A stretch of 64,000 nt of DNA, taken from NCBI GenBank assembly GCA_023159155.1, contig JAJNNX010000028.1, positions 434,001 through 498,000 of the forward strand. The letters are read 5' to 3'. The notes below the pieces were generated by a model. The model was not told the DNA's origin. It saw only the letters and a list, made by a program, of their open reading frames with translations, and searched no databases. Numbering within the stretch: the stretch's first letter is position 1; each line of letters begins with the position of its first letter. This document shows positions 27,501 to 39,760 of the stretch, piece by piece. Source of the DNA: Ustulina deusta (Eukaryota > Ascomycota > Sordariomycetes > Xylariales > Xylariaceae). Made by a program: the position numbers and the translations under genes.

Positions 27501-29871
27501 AAAAAAACTTTTTTAAATATAATAACTAAAAAAGCAAAAAGCTTTATATTAACTTTATATATTTAAAGTTTTTTTTTTTTTTAGAAATAAAATTAGTTTA
27601 TTATTAAAATTTTTTTATAATACTATTTAAATAATTTAAATTTATTTTTTTTATAAAATATTAATTATTTTTAAGTTTTTTTTAAATAATTTAATATAAT
27701 TATTTTTAGTTATTATAAATTTAATTATAATAAGCTTTTTTAAAGTTTTTTTTATTTTTTTAGTTTTAGTTATTTTTAAAACAATTGTTTTGTTTTTAAA
27801 AAGTTATTTTAATATTTAATAATATTTTTTTAATATTTAATTATATTAATTAATATTTTTTTTTATTTTTAGGTTTATATTTTATTATTTATAATTAAAA
27901 AGTTTAATTATAATTATTAATAAAAATTAAGCTAATAAAAATAAATTGTTTAATTAAATTAATTATTATTTTTAAGTTTTTATTATAATATTTTATTTTA
28001 TTAATTATTTAACATTAATAATAATATTATAACTAAAATTATTAATTATTAATTTTTATTATATATATTAATTATTTATAAATTTTATTAATTATTTTAT
28101 TTTAATAATTATAAAGTTTTTAAAGTTCAGCTAAACAAATTATTTTTATTTTTAATTATTATTTAATTTATTATATAAACTTATAATTAATTATTAAAAA
28201 AATATAAGCTTTAATATTATATAAAACTAAAGTTTTTATTTTAATATTATTAATTTATAATTAAATAAATATTTTAAAAATAATTAATTTGTTTTAGTTA
28301 TATATTTTATTAAAATAAATAAAAAAATTAATAAAAAAACTTTTATTGGTTTTATTTATTTTTTAAGTTAAATAAATTACTAGAACTGTTTTTATTATAA
28401 ACTTTTTTTATTAATTAAATATTTAAACCTTTAAACTTTTAGTTAAAACAATTAATTAATATATGTTTTTTTTTTTTATAAATAAAATAAGTTTTATTAT
28501 TTTAATAAGCTTTTTTTTTTTTATAATTAATGCTTATTTTAATTATTTTAAAATAAATATTTTAGAATTTTTAAAGTTTACTAAAAATTAATAAATAAAT
28601 TTACTCAAAGTTTAATTATTTAAATTAAATTGTTGTTTAGTTAAATTTATAAGTTTAGTTTATTAATAATTTTTATAAACTTATTTAATATTATATATTA
28701 ATTTAATAATTTTATTAATAAATGATTTATAAAAAATATAAAAATTTATATAAAAATAGTTTTATAATTTATATTTTTATTATAACTTAATAAATTAATA
28801 TTTTTAAGTTAAACTATTAAATATAAAAATAAACTTATTAATATTTTTATTAGTATTATATATATAAACTTAAAATATTTTATAAATAATAATTATTTAA
28901 TTAAAGTTATAATAAATTATTAATAAAACTTAAATTATTTTAATAATATTACTAAATAGTTTTTTAATTAAATAAAAATATATTTTCGTTAATTTTTTAT
29001 TATATTTTTTTAATTAGCTTATAATATACTAAAATTAGTTATTTTTAGTTTAAAATATAATAATATTTTTATTTAGTTTTTTTATTAGTTTATAAACTTA
29101 ATTATTAAATAAAGTTTTATTTTTTATATTTTAGTTTTTTTAATATAAATAAAAATTAAAGCATTAAAAAATAAACTAATAAAATAAAAAATAAATAAAG
29201 CAATAAAACTAAAAAGTTTAAAATTAATATTTTTAAATATATTTTTTATTATTAAGTTATAATTATTTTTTAAAAATATTAAAATAAATATAAAAAAAAA
29301 TTAATATTTTTTTTTTTTTATTAAAAAAGTTTTATTAAAACTAATATAAAATTGCAAGCTTATATTACTATAGTTTTTATTAATATATTTTTAAATATAT
29401 TATTTATTTTAAATAGTTTTAGTTTTAGTTTAAATTTTATTTTTTTAAGTTTTAATTTTTTGTTTTTTTTAAATTCTTTTTTTAAATATTAGTTTATTTA
29501 AAATATTTATAAAAAAGTTTAATATAAAATTAATTTTTTTTTTATAAAAAAAAAGATTTCAAAATTATTTAATAATAAAAAACTAGCTATATTTAAAAGC
29601 TAGAATTATTTTAATTATTTAAAAACTAAAAATAAAATAAAAATATTTAACATTAAGTTTTTTATAGGTTATTAATTTTTAAATAATATAAAAATTAAAA
29701 GTTTTATTAAAATTATATTAAAATTAGGTTTATATTATAAAATATATAATTTTGTATATTAGATATATAACTAAAAAAAAAAAGTTTGTTTATATTTTAT
29801 TAATTATAACAAAATAAAAAATATATATTTATCAAATATTTATTAATAAATAATTAGAAAACTTAAAGTAA

Positions 29872-30098
29872 TATTATAATTAATTAAAAAAAAAATTTAT
29901 AGTTAGTTTATTAATATTATAAATAAAAACTTTAAGTTAAAAAAAAAAAAAAAATTTCAAATTTATAAAATAAATAAATACAGATTTTATATATATAGCT
30001 ATAAAGTTATAGGTTAATCTATATATAGACTTCTTATTTTATTGCTATATAGGTCTAAAGTTCTTATAAGTTTTGCTAAAACTGTATTAATTATTATA
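29872..30098. repeat. Right LTR of element B
   Basis: This is the partner of 24,344-24,569. It shares the A-run, tatatagctataaagttata and ctatataggtctaaagtt in the same order and spacing. It is followed directly by the atatt target duplication. Confidence 0.75.
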
Positions 30099-33000
30099 AT
30101 ATTTTAATATATTAATATATATATAATCTAAAAAATAAAATATAGCACTTTTATACCTAATAAATATTTAAGCTTTAATTAAAACATTTAAACAATTAAT
30201 ATTAAAAAATATTTTATTAACTAATAAATTATATATAAAAATAGCTAAACAAAAAATAAAACTACTATTTAAATTAATTTTTAAATTTATAATATTAGTA
30301 ATATTAAATCGCTATAATATCTTTAATCCAAATCGGGAAAATGTTAGTTTAAAAATATACAAATAAACCAACAATAAAATCAACAATAATCTATATAATC
30401 AAAACACCAGAACAAAAAATAAACAAAACAATATATCCTTATCTTATATATATATTATATAATAGTACTACTAATCAGTCAAATCTGGGCTATATTAACC
30501 CTACTAAATAAACAACTAAACTATAACTTATTTATTATTCCTAATAATTATTTTAATATTAGCTTTTTACTTAACATAAAGTTAAACACTTAAATACTAT
30601 TATTTATAATAATATTTAAATTATTACTATTTATATCTAATCTTTTATTCTTTTTACTATTTATATTAAGTAAGAAAATTAACCTTATTAATCTACTAAA
30701 TAAAACAAAGAAATTTAGACTTGCTACAAAATCTATGTTTTTAATATACCTAAAATATAACCTTAACCTACCTACTTTTATACAAAATATTAAACAACTA
30801 TACTTTGCTTAATACTATGCAATTTAAAAACTTTATTAAAACAATACTTCTTACTTTTATATTATTAAAAAATAAAACTTCAAAAAAAATATTAAAAATC
30901 TATAGTTCTTTAATATAAATAAATACTACTTTAATATTAATCGAACTAAAAATCGATTAACTATTTAAAAATATATATATAAATCCAAAAATAAATTAAT
31001 ACATATTAGCAGCAATATATAAAAACTAAAAAGTTTATAAAAAAAAATATAAAATAACTTTTAAAAAAAGCAATCAATATAAAATCTAAAAAAAAGTTTA
31101 TATTATATTTTAAAAAAATAATACCTAAAAATTTAATACTATATTACCCTAGTATTAAAACATACATAAACAATATATTCTAGTTATTAATCCTTAAATA
31201 TATTACATTTAAAATAATAAAAAAATAAGTCCTACCTATAAAAATAACCAATTAAATAAACAATTATTTAAACAAAAAAATATATAAGTTATATTTTTTT
31301 ACAAGTTTATATATCTAAAATAAGCTCCGCTTAAAAAAATTAGTTAGGTTTTAACCTATTTATTAAAAAAAAGCCCTATTAAAAAAGACCTATACTTCCT
31401 TGTAAGCTTAAGCCCCCTTTTTTAAAAAAAAAAACTAACTTCTAAGGAGTACCACCCCCTTTTAAGCCTTTTTTTCCCACGCTAGAATAGGCCAAAACCC
31501 GCCCTTTCGTAGTTCTAGTTTTAAATATATATAAATCACTAACTTTATATAGCACAACCTAAGTCTTTATGTTTATATAGTCCAACTAAAATATATAAAA
31601 TAATATAAAGCTAAAGCTTTAGCCTTTATTATTATATAAATAAATATTAAAATATATTTTTATTTAATAGCAATAATAAAAATATTATAATTAATAATAT
31701 ACTACTAAATAATAAAAATATATTTTAATATTACAAACAAATCTTTAATTATTAAAATAATTTTTTAGTTATAAATAAATACTTATAAAAAATATATTTT
31801 AAATTATAAAAACTTTTTTATATATATTTATTTAACTAAAACCTTAAGTTATATTAAAATATAAATATAAAATAGTTAAAAAAAAATTATATATTTATAA
31901 AAATAAATAAACTACTATTTATAAAAAAAAATATAAAAATATTAAATTTATTATTAAAAATAATAAATAATAAAAATAATAGTTTTTAAAATAAATACTA
32001 ATATAATTTTGCAGTTATTTTCTTATACTTAATAGTAAAAAGAAAAATACTTATAAACCTATCTAAAATAATAATAAATACTTTAGACTCTTCTAACTAA
32101 TAAACTTTTTTATTATTATTATTAAAATCTATTTTGCTATTTTTAAGCATCTGTAACGCCTATTCCGCACTAAACAACAAAACATAAAATATAACAACAA
32201 AAATAATATTATAAAGATCAGAACTTAACCCGCAAATATATAATCTATTATTTTTACTAAATCTATACTTAGCTTTAAATCCTAAATTAAACCAAATCAA
32301 AATATTTTTAAAATCTAACTTTTAATTAATTTATAAATTCTAAACTTAATCTAAATAAATATAAAACTTTAAAGCCCTAGCAACCAACCAGAAAAAAATA
32401 AAGCATTTATTTTCTAAATCAAATATAAATAAAATAAATTTACTAGGTCTACTAGTATTATTATCTAATTAACCCTAATTATTTCTATTTATACTAATAA
32501 TATAAATATAACTATTAGCTATATTAAAATAATTATATAGCACTAAATCTATAATAATACCTATAACCTATATAAAATATAACTTTAATATATATATCTC
32601 TATATTTATATTTCTATTTTTTTAAATATATTTCCGTTTTATTACGTTTAAAAAATGCTCTTAGTCTAATACAAAAAATAATAAATCTACTATTTAATTT
32701 TTTTACTACAAACAAATAAAACAAAAGTCTAGTAAACTTAAACCTAAGCCTAACTATGACATTTTTTTTATCTTATCTAATCTAATTAATAAATTAAACA
32801 AATCTATATAAAACTATATATTGCTCATTTCTAAAATAGCTATAGTAGTTATTTTGTTTGCTATATATTATTTTTAAGCTTAATATATAAACGTTCTAAA
32901 AGCTTCTTTAGCAAATTATTTTATATATTTTTAAGTTTTTTAATATTTATTAGATATAACAATAAATAGTCTAATAATAATCTAAATAAAAAAATAAATA

Positions 33001-33800
33001 TAAATAAAATATTTTTAATTAGTAAACTTATAATAATACTTATTATTATTAAATAAAATAATAATTTAATTAATAGTACTATTTATAATATTAAAGTTAA
33101 TAACCTATAAAACATATAGTTAACTAACGCAAAAAATTAAAATAAAAGTAATTACGCTAATCAAAACGCCTAAATCTAAATCTATAATATATCAAACAAA
33201 AAAAAAAAGCAAAACTATTATATAAAAAGAACAGTTATAAAAATACTTATAAATAAAAAAATACGTTTAAATACTATATAGACTAGCATAAATCAAATTC
33301 CTTTTATTTATATAAAATCTATACAAATAGCAAATATATAAATCCAAGAAAAGATTACTAAAAAAACTATTAAGTTCTTTAGATATAGCAGCTATTTTAT
33401 TTAATATATACTATTTATAAGCTTAACCAGGAATAGTACTATATAAACAATAGGAATCTCAAATAAAGTATACTAACAGATTAATAAAAATATAAGACCG
33501 TAACTACATTAACTCTCAAACTAGAAAATTTATATTTAAAATAAAATAAAAGTTAAAAAATATATATATTATACAACATTAGTCCTATTTATAATAAAAT
33601 AATAATACTAGAACACTTAAACAACAGTACAAACATTCTTTAAATATAAGGCTTAGCTAACCTTAGCGTTAGGGTTAATACAACATTACAGCAAAACGAT
33701 AGCTAGTTCTAAATATCTAATTAGTAGATATAGGCTTGGCAAACCCAATACTGGTATATTTTGCCTAAGCGAGGACACCAGGACACCAGCACACTATGGC
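30099..33800. repeat. AT-rich repeat-derived sequence with C-retaining bias
   Basis: A/T-dominated sequence in which C persists and G is scarce, indicating mutation mainly of the minus strand. A slightly richer patch at about 31,316-31,520 contains ggagtaccacccccttttaa. Another at about 33,650-33,800 has nearly normal composition and holds ttagggttaat and gaggacaccaggacaccagc. No open frame, LTR pair or RNA gene was recognised. It may be one or more decayed elements. Confidence 0.55.
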
Positions 33801-35069
33801 TGTAATATTAAGTAGATTTTTTATATATAGTATTAATATAATAATATAGCTTTAAAAATCTTATAAAAATATTTATATTTTAATAAAACTAAACAAAAAA
33901 AAATTTTTTTAATAAATAATAATATATATAATTAAAATTATATTATTATAAAATTTCTAACTATTAATTAAAGCTATTTAAAAAATCTAGCTTATTAAAA
34001 TAAGCTAAGATATTAAAACAATAAATTTAATAATATAAAATTAATTTAAAAAAAAAAAATATTAAAATTATTAAGCAAACTTTTTAAACATATATAATTA
34101 AGCTACTTAAAAAATAAATAATATATATAATTCTTTAAATCTTAGTTTTTATAACTAATTATTTAAATAAAAATTTAATAAATATTACTTAAAAAATAGT
34201 AGTAATAAAAATAAAAATATAAATAGGTTTTATTTTAGTTAATATATATATATGTTTTGTAAAAATATTAACTTTTAGACTAGCAATGCTATATAAATAG
34301 TTATTTTTAAACAACTAATATAAAGATTCTGCTTGTTTTTAGCTAGCAAACTTTTTTATAAAAAAAAAACCCCAAATTTAAGTTATTTATTATTATTATG
34401 CCTAGTATACTAGAACCGGTATATACTTACTATATATATATATACTATATCCGTACTTACTTCGATAAAAAATCTTTTTTTTTTAAGCTTTAGTTTTATA
34501 AGCTAACCTTACTAAATATATAACTTATCTTTTTATATATTATATTTAACTTTATAAACTTTTTATTTATAATAGTTTTAAAGTTTTTTTTTAAAGTTAT
34601 TTATAATATATTTATATAATAGCCCTTAGAAAATCTAGATTATTAATTAAATTAATACTTTTTAAAAAAAACAAATTAGCTATATATAGCTAATAAAGCT
34701 ATACTAATTTTTTTTTAAATAAAAATAAAAAATTAAAGCTTAGTAGTAATTTAATACTTAGTTATTAAAATAATAATAGTATTTTATAACTTAAAAGTAC
34801 TAATTAATTTTTATTATAACAAAATATGTAGCTTAAAGTAGAACTTTAAAAAAGAAGTAAATAGTTAAAAAAATAAAAATAACTTGTTTTTAAATCAAAA
34901 GAATTTTAATTTATAAGCGTATATAAATTAAGCGTTTCTATTTTCTTTGCAAAAAAACTAAAAAAAAGTTATGCTTCTACATTAATTATAAAACGTTTAA
35001 CGCTATAACCCAAGCAAATAAATACTTTTTCTTTTTTATTAAAAAAATACTAGTAAACCTTTCTAAAGC

Positions 35070-35690
35070 TTATTAGTTTATAAAGCTTAATATTTAAGCA
35101 GTTTTTTATAAGCTATATATTAAAAAAAAAAATAAATAAAAAATAGCTTTCTGTACAAGGTTCGGCCTGTTCGAATAGTTAATAACCCTTTTCGGACTGT
35201 CTAGCGCTCCTGCTACGTTCTAGCACTACATAAACGCTGCTTTACGCCTATACTTAAACATTTTTGCCTTTACATATATAAATAATATCCTAGTATAGTC
35301 AAGCGGGTCAAAAAAAAACTATCTAAAAAAAATAAAACAGATCCTAAACGCTTTATAAGCCGCAAACTTATATTTTAATATTAACAAGTATAAATTTGGA
35401 GTAACTATAACAAAATATTTAGGATTTATTATTAAAGCTAAAATAAAAATATAAATAAACTTTAAAAAAATAAAAGCTATCCGTAAATAAAAAGCTTTTA
35501 AATTGCTTAAAAGCATAAAAAACTTTTTAAGTTTTATAAACTTCTATAAGCAATTTATACCAAAATATGCTAATATTACAGCACTGCTTACAGCTTTAAC
35601 TAAAAAAAAGACTTTATTTCGTTAAAAAAACATAAAAAACGCTGCTTTTAAGCAGTTTAAGTTATTTTTTATATTAAAACTAGTTTTTGT
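35070..35690 (+). pseudogene. Ty3/gypsy reverse transcriptase remnant (element D)
   Basis: Read through stops, the plus strand gives AVFYKLYIK at about 35,097, then CTRFGLFE and LFGLSSAPATF at about 35,153-35,220, which are classic gypsy RT blocks. The catalytic box reads YINN at 35,275-35,286 in place of YIDD. It continues with KYLGFIIKAK (about 35,415-35,450) and SFINFYKQFIPKYANITALL (about 35,529-35,590), the connection region. The Asp-to-Asn pair and many internal stops make it inactive. Confidence 0.8.
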
Positions 35691-36120
35691 TTAATTTAAC
35701 CCAAACAAACTTACAATACTAAAAACAGATTGCTTTAAAGCAGTTTATAGCAGTTATTTATTTTAATATAACAAGTACGGACTTTTTTGCTTAATAGCAT
35801 ACTTTTTACAAAAACTTTTATTTGCAAAAAATAATTATAAAATTTATAATAAAGAACTTCTAGCAATTATAAACTATATAAATATATAAAATAATAAGTT
35901 ATAGAGCTTTAAGAAAACATTTTTAGTACTTTTAAACCATAAAAACCTAAAGTATTTTATAATTTTAAAAAAACTTTCAAAAAAACAAATCAGGTAGGCC
36001 AAATTTTTAGCCAATTTTAGGTTTATACTTACCTATAAAACAAAAGCAAATAATACCCGGCTAAACACCCTATTGCAAAAAAAACAAAACCTACTTTTAA
36101 AAACAAACAAATAACTTATT
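35690..36120 (+). pseudogene. Ty3/gypsy RNase H remnant (element D)
   Basis: FNPNKLTILKTDCFKAVY at about 35,695-35,750 corresponds to the start of the RNase H fold, where the family has a (D/E)TDAS motif. NYKIYNKELLAIINY at about 35,830-35,880 matches the NY-IYDKELLAIV motif. YKTKANNTRLNTL near 36,035 corresponds to the domain end. Several frame-breaking stops are present. Confidence 0.75.
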
Positions 36121-36619
36121 AAAAAAGAATTTGTGCTATTTCGCTAAAAATAAGTAGCTCTTAAGCTATATAGCAATATAAAAATAAGCTTATTAAAGTT
36201 TTAAAAAAATAAACTACTTTTAAGATATTAGGTTTTTATATATAAAAATTTCTAATAAACTTAGGATACTACGTTAGATTAAATCTCTAGCTATTAGTTA
36301 GTAGTTAAAGCTATAAGAAATAATAAATAAAAGTTTTTACTAAACATAAAAATAAATAAAAAGTCTTTAAATATTAATATTTCAAAATATAAAATCGGAG
36401 CAAATAATATTCTGCAATATTAAAGTTATATATAAGTACTAAACTAAAAGCCACTCTAAACTAGCTTAATCTAGAACTACTATAATTTAATATTAATAAA
36501 ATACCTAAAAAAAAATAGAACTATAGCAATACTAACTAAGAACTACTTTTAACTAAGTATATATTAGATAATATACTGCTTTATTAATAATTATAATATA
36601 TATAGTAAAAAAACTATTT

Positions 36620-37010
36620 AGAAATACAAAAAGCAAAGCCTTTTTAAGCTACTTCTAGTTCTAGAATAGTTCTAAAGCAAGCTATCTATAGATTTTATAA
36701 CAAACCTTTTTATAATAAAGAACAATAACCTATTTTTTATTATAATAATTATTAATAAATTAAACAAAATAATTATTATTAAAGCTATATAATTAATAAA
36801 CATAAAAATATATATTAAGCAGTTTATATACTATTTCTAGCGCTTCTATAGATTCCTAAAAACAATTACTAGCAATAAAAAAATAAATTAAATAAAAAGT
36901 TTCTAGCAATACTTTTATAAACTAGTTAAAATAAAATAAAGATTAAATATTACTTATTATCCCAAAATAAATAGTACTACAAAAAAAGCCAACTAAAAAG
37001 TTCTAGTTTA
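36620..37010 (+). pseudogene. Ty3/gypsy integrase core remnant (element D)
   Basis: SIDFITNL at about 36,680-36,705 corresponds to the first catalytic Asp region (S-DFVTGLP) of retroviral-type integrase. It is followed by a hydrophobic stretch ending NKLNKIIIIKA. Near 36,935-37,000, RLNITYYPKINSTTKKAN matches the LSTAYHPQTDGQTER-N block, with Asp and Glu positions altered. Stops interrupt the frame. This and the following chromodomain place the element in the chromovirus clade. Confidence 0.75.
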
Positions 37011-37629
37011 TTTCTATATATTTGTTACTTATATACAACTAGATTAAAAAGTATTACTACTAGGCGTAATACTAACAATTAATAATAAAAAATTTTTTAT
37101 AACAGGGCTAAGCCCGTTTTTTGCCTAACATAAATATTATATAAACCTGATCGAACTAGTAATTTGTTTGCTTATACTAGCTAAAAAACCAAAAATACTA
37201 GCCGAAATATTTGTCTAACAATTAAAAAACGCCTAAAAGTTTGCCTAAGCTACTATAGCCGCAGTATAATAGCATATAAAAAAAACAACTAATAATAAAT
37301 ATAGTTCTGCGGACCGCTTTAAAAAAAAAGATTAAATATAACTAAACCTAAAAAATATTACTATAGACCAACTTTCCTAAAAACTAGCGTAGCTCTATTC
37401 TAAATATAAAATAACTAAAGTTATAAACCTCTACGTAATAGAACTAGATATTCCTAAAGGGATATATAACCGTTTTTATATTAATTTTTTATAACAAGCA
37501 GCTATAAACCTCCTTTTATTACAAATTAACTTAAATATATAACCGTTAGTAGTACTACTTAAAAGCAATAAATTCTAAATAAAAAATATTCTATAAATAA
37601 AAAACAAATAAAAAAAAAACTAGGATAGG

Positions 37630-37740
37630 CCTATTTGCTGCAAAATCAGAGTCAAGTAGGCCAGTTATTAGCAACCTATATAAGAACCCCTTAATAATTT
37701 CGCTAATACTATAGCTCTAAAGCAGTTCGAAGCTAAGCAT
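37630..37740 (+). pseudogene. Chromodomain remnant (element D)
   Basis: The plus strand gives KIRVK*ASY*QPI*EPLNNF, which aligns with the chromodomain core (LVKW-GY--PTWEP--N). Each stop replaces a Trp codon (tgg to tag), the commonest RIP nonsense change. In chromoviruses this C-terminal module directs integration to heterochromatin, and this one sits in an AT-rich, presumably heterochromatic block. Confidence 0.7.
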
Positions 37741-39227
37741 AAAAACGCTTATATATATAAAAGCCTTACTACTAAAAAAAAAAGCCAACAAAAACAAACC
37801 AGCTAGTAAGCTAGTATTACTTGTACTACAATTAGAAATTATTATTTTTTTTTTTTTTTATTACTAATATTATAAGTTATTACAAGCCAAAAAACAAAAA
37901 TCGAACATACAAAAAACTAAAAAAAAACCTACCAAAAATATTTATATTAATTTTTAGCTTAGCTACGTTACAAAACTAGTACTAAACAGCTATAAAACTA
38001 CTAGACCTCTATATTATCTTTATCTTTATTACTAGCCCCATCTATTCTATTAAAATATAACTATTTATAAGCAAAGCTTAAAGCGCTACTAGATTGTTTT
38101 TTAGCAAACATATAAACAAAAGAACTAAGCTTATTAATAAATACTAAACTACTAAAGCCCAAAAACAAATATTTTGTATAAATACTTATCACATATCTAA
38201 TAATGCTTAAATAATTATTAATAATTATAAAGCTATTAGTAAACCGCTCTACACCTAAAGCGTAATGCTTAATAGCTGCTATATTACGCTTAATAGCTAC
38301 AGTTATATATTTAAGAACTGCTAAACATGCTTAATTATTTGCTTAATACTTATTAGCAAACAAATAGCTGCAACCAGACAAAAAAGTAGCTAATATATTT
38401 AAAAAAATTTCTTTTTAACGCTAAAAAAAATTAGCAACTAATTTACACCTAACATACAGATTAAAAATAGCTTACTAAATAACCGGCTTTAAAACTAGTA
38501 GTTTTTTATTTTTTAATGCTTGCTATTACAAATTAGCAAGCATTAAACTACTTATAAACAAAAAAAAAACGCTTAATTACTAGCGTTCTAATAATTATAA
38601 ACATAAGTACTATTAAATAAGCGCTCAAATATAACAACTATTTCAAGTATATAAACTAGCTATACACAAATAAAAAAGTTAGCAACTATAAACAGTAAAA
38701 AAGCAATAAGCAAATAGCTAACTTATAATACTACACAAATAACTAAAGTTTTTACCTAAGCTAGCGTAGCACTTATATTGCTTATTAGTTCTTAAGCAAT
38801 AAGTTAGTAGAACATAAATATATACTAAGCCTAAAAATAGCCAACTTTATATATTCATATAAAAGTAGCAAAAATATCTTGCGAGCTAGCTAATATACTA
38901 AACTATTTATTAGTAAACAAAAAACAAAAAAAAAGCAGTACTTTGTTTACCTCGAAATACAAAAACATATAAACATTAAGTATGTTATAAATAGAAGTTA
39001 TACGCTTGTTCTAAAGCAAAAGCAGCATATTTGCAGTTAGTAAGCAGTAAAAAAACAAAAAAACAAAAAAGCAAAAGCTAAGCTAGCTACTAAACATATA
39101 TAAACTGCTCTATACTAAACAAATAATAAAAACAAATATATAACAAGTATACCACCCCCTGCAATAAAGCAAAAAAAGAACGCTTAACAAAAGAAAAAAA
39201 GGCTATTTACTAATTAATATTATTACT

Positions 39228-39258
<31 letters not shown>

Positions 39259-39510
39259 AAAAGAACTAAAAAAAGTTTATATAAACCTAGCTAAAGCAAT
39301 AAGCAGTAGTAATAAATAGGTCAGTATGTACTAGCAATATATTAGTTAGGCAGGTATATATATTGCCTAAAAAATATATATATTACCTAAAAAAAGCATA
39401 TATTGCTTAGAAAGAACGTATTTCTTTTTCGCCCGTTAGCCACTGCTTATACGCTATATACTACCCATTTCGCAGCCCCCGAGCCAGAAAAAAAAAGGAA
39501 TAATATTACA
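37741..39510. repeat. Unassigned tail of element D
   Basis: C-retaining AT-rich sequence between the chromodomain and the proposed right end. A uniform A-run of about 25 bases lies near 39,230. GC-normal sequence appears from about 39,420 (gcccgttagccactgc and cagcccccgagccag). No domain could be identified. Part of it should be the right LTR if the proposed end is right. Confidence 0.4.
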
Positions 39511-39760
39511 GGCAAGGCTAGCTTTAAAAGCCTTGCTAATTAATAGAAGTTCTGGACCTCCGCTAGAACTCACAGAACTCTTCATGGAAGTACGTCAGAA
39601 AAATGCGTTAGAACTCCGCGTTAGTAGTACGTTAATAGCTATATAGCCACAAAAACTTTGCTCTTGCAAAGTCTTCTTTTTTTTTTTCTTTCCCTAAGTT
39701 AGTTAATAAACAGTATTTCCTGGCCATTCGGCTGAATCCTTTCACAAAATATATAGTTTT
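39511..39760. other. GC-normal patch between repeat blocks
   Basis: About 250 bp of ordinary composition, with a hairpin (aaggctagctttaaaagcctt at 39,514-39,534), several cgttag words and a pyrimidine run. It is probably a remnant of unique DNA or a short low-copy repeat that escaped RIP. No gene was seen. Confidence 0.45.

Larger units (their letters stand above)
24344..30098. mobile_element. Element B: RIP-mutated LTR retrotransposon, 5.75 kb
   Basis: Direct repeats at 24,344-24,569 and 29,872-30,098 (226 and 227 bp) flank the element. Each is bordered outside by atatt (24,339-24,343 and 30,099-30,103), a 5-bp target duplication. The left LTR starts tgttacaatc; the right one has decayed to tattataatt. 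The total length is normal for an autonomous LTR element. The interior is so extremely A/T that no domain could be read and Copia cannot be told from Gypsy; orientation is unresolved. Confidence 0.75.
33801..39510 (+). mobile_element. Element D: RIP-inactivated Ty3 chromovirus
   Basis: The pol domains lie in plus-strand order RT, RNase H, integrase, chromodomain (about 35.07-37.74 kb), which is diagnostic of chromoviral Ty3/gypsy elements. The proposed ends are tgtaatatta at 33,801-33,810 and taatattaca at 39,501-39,510; they are mutual inverted repeats with TG..CA, giving 5.7 kb. I could not align a left and a right LTR, and there is no clean target duplication (only ggc on both sides), so the ends are tentative while the pol identity is firm. 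About 1.7 kb of unassigned C-retaining sequence follows the chromodomain. Confidence 0.6.

Noticed and set aside
33672..33690. Telomere-like ttagcgttagggttaat
   Set aside because: Only about one and a half TTAGGG units, no array; chance similarity.
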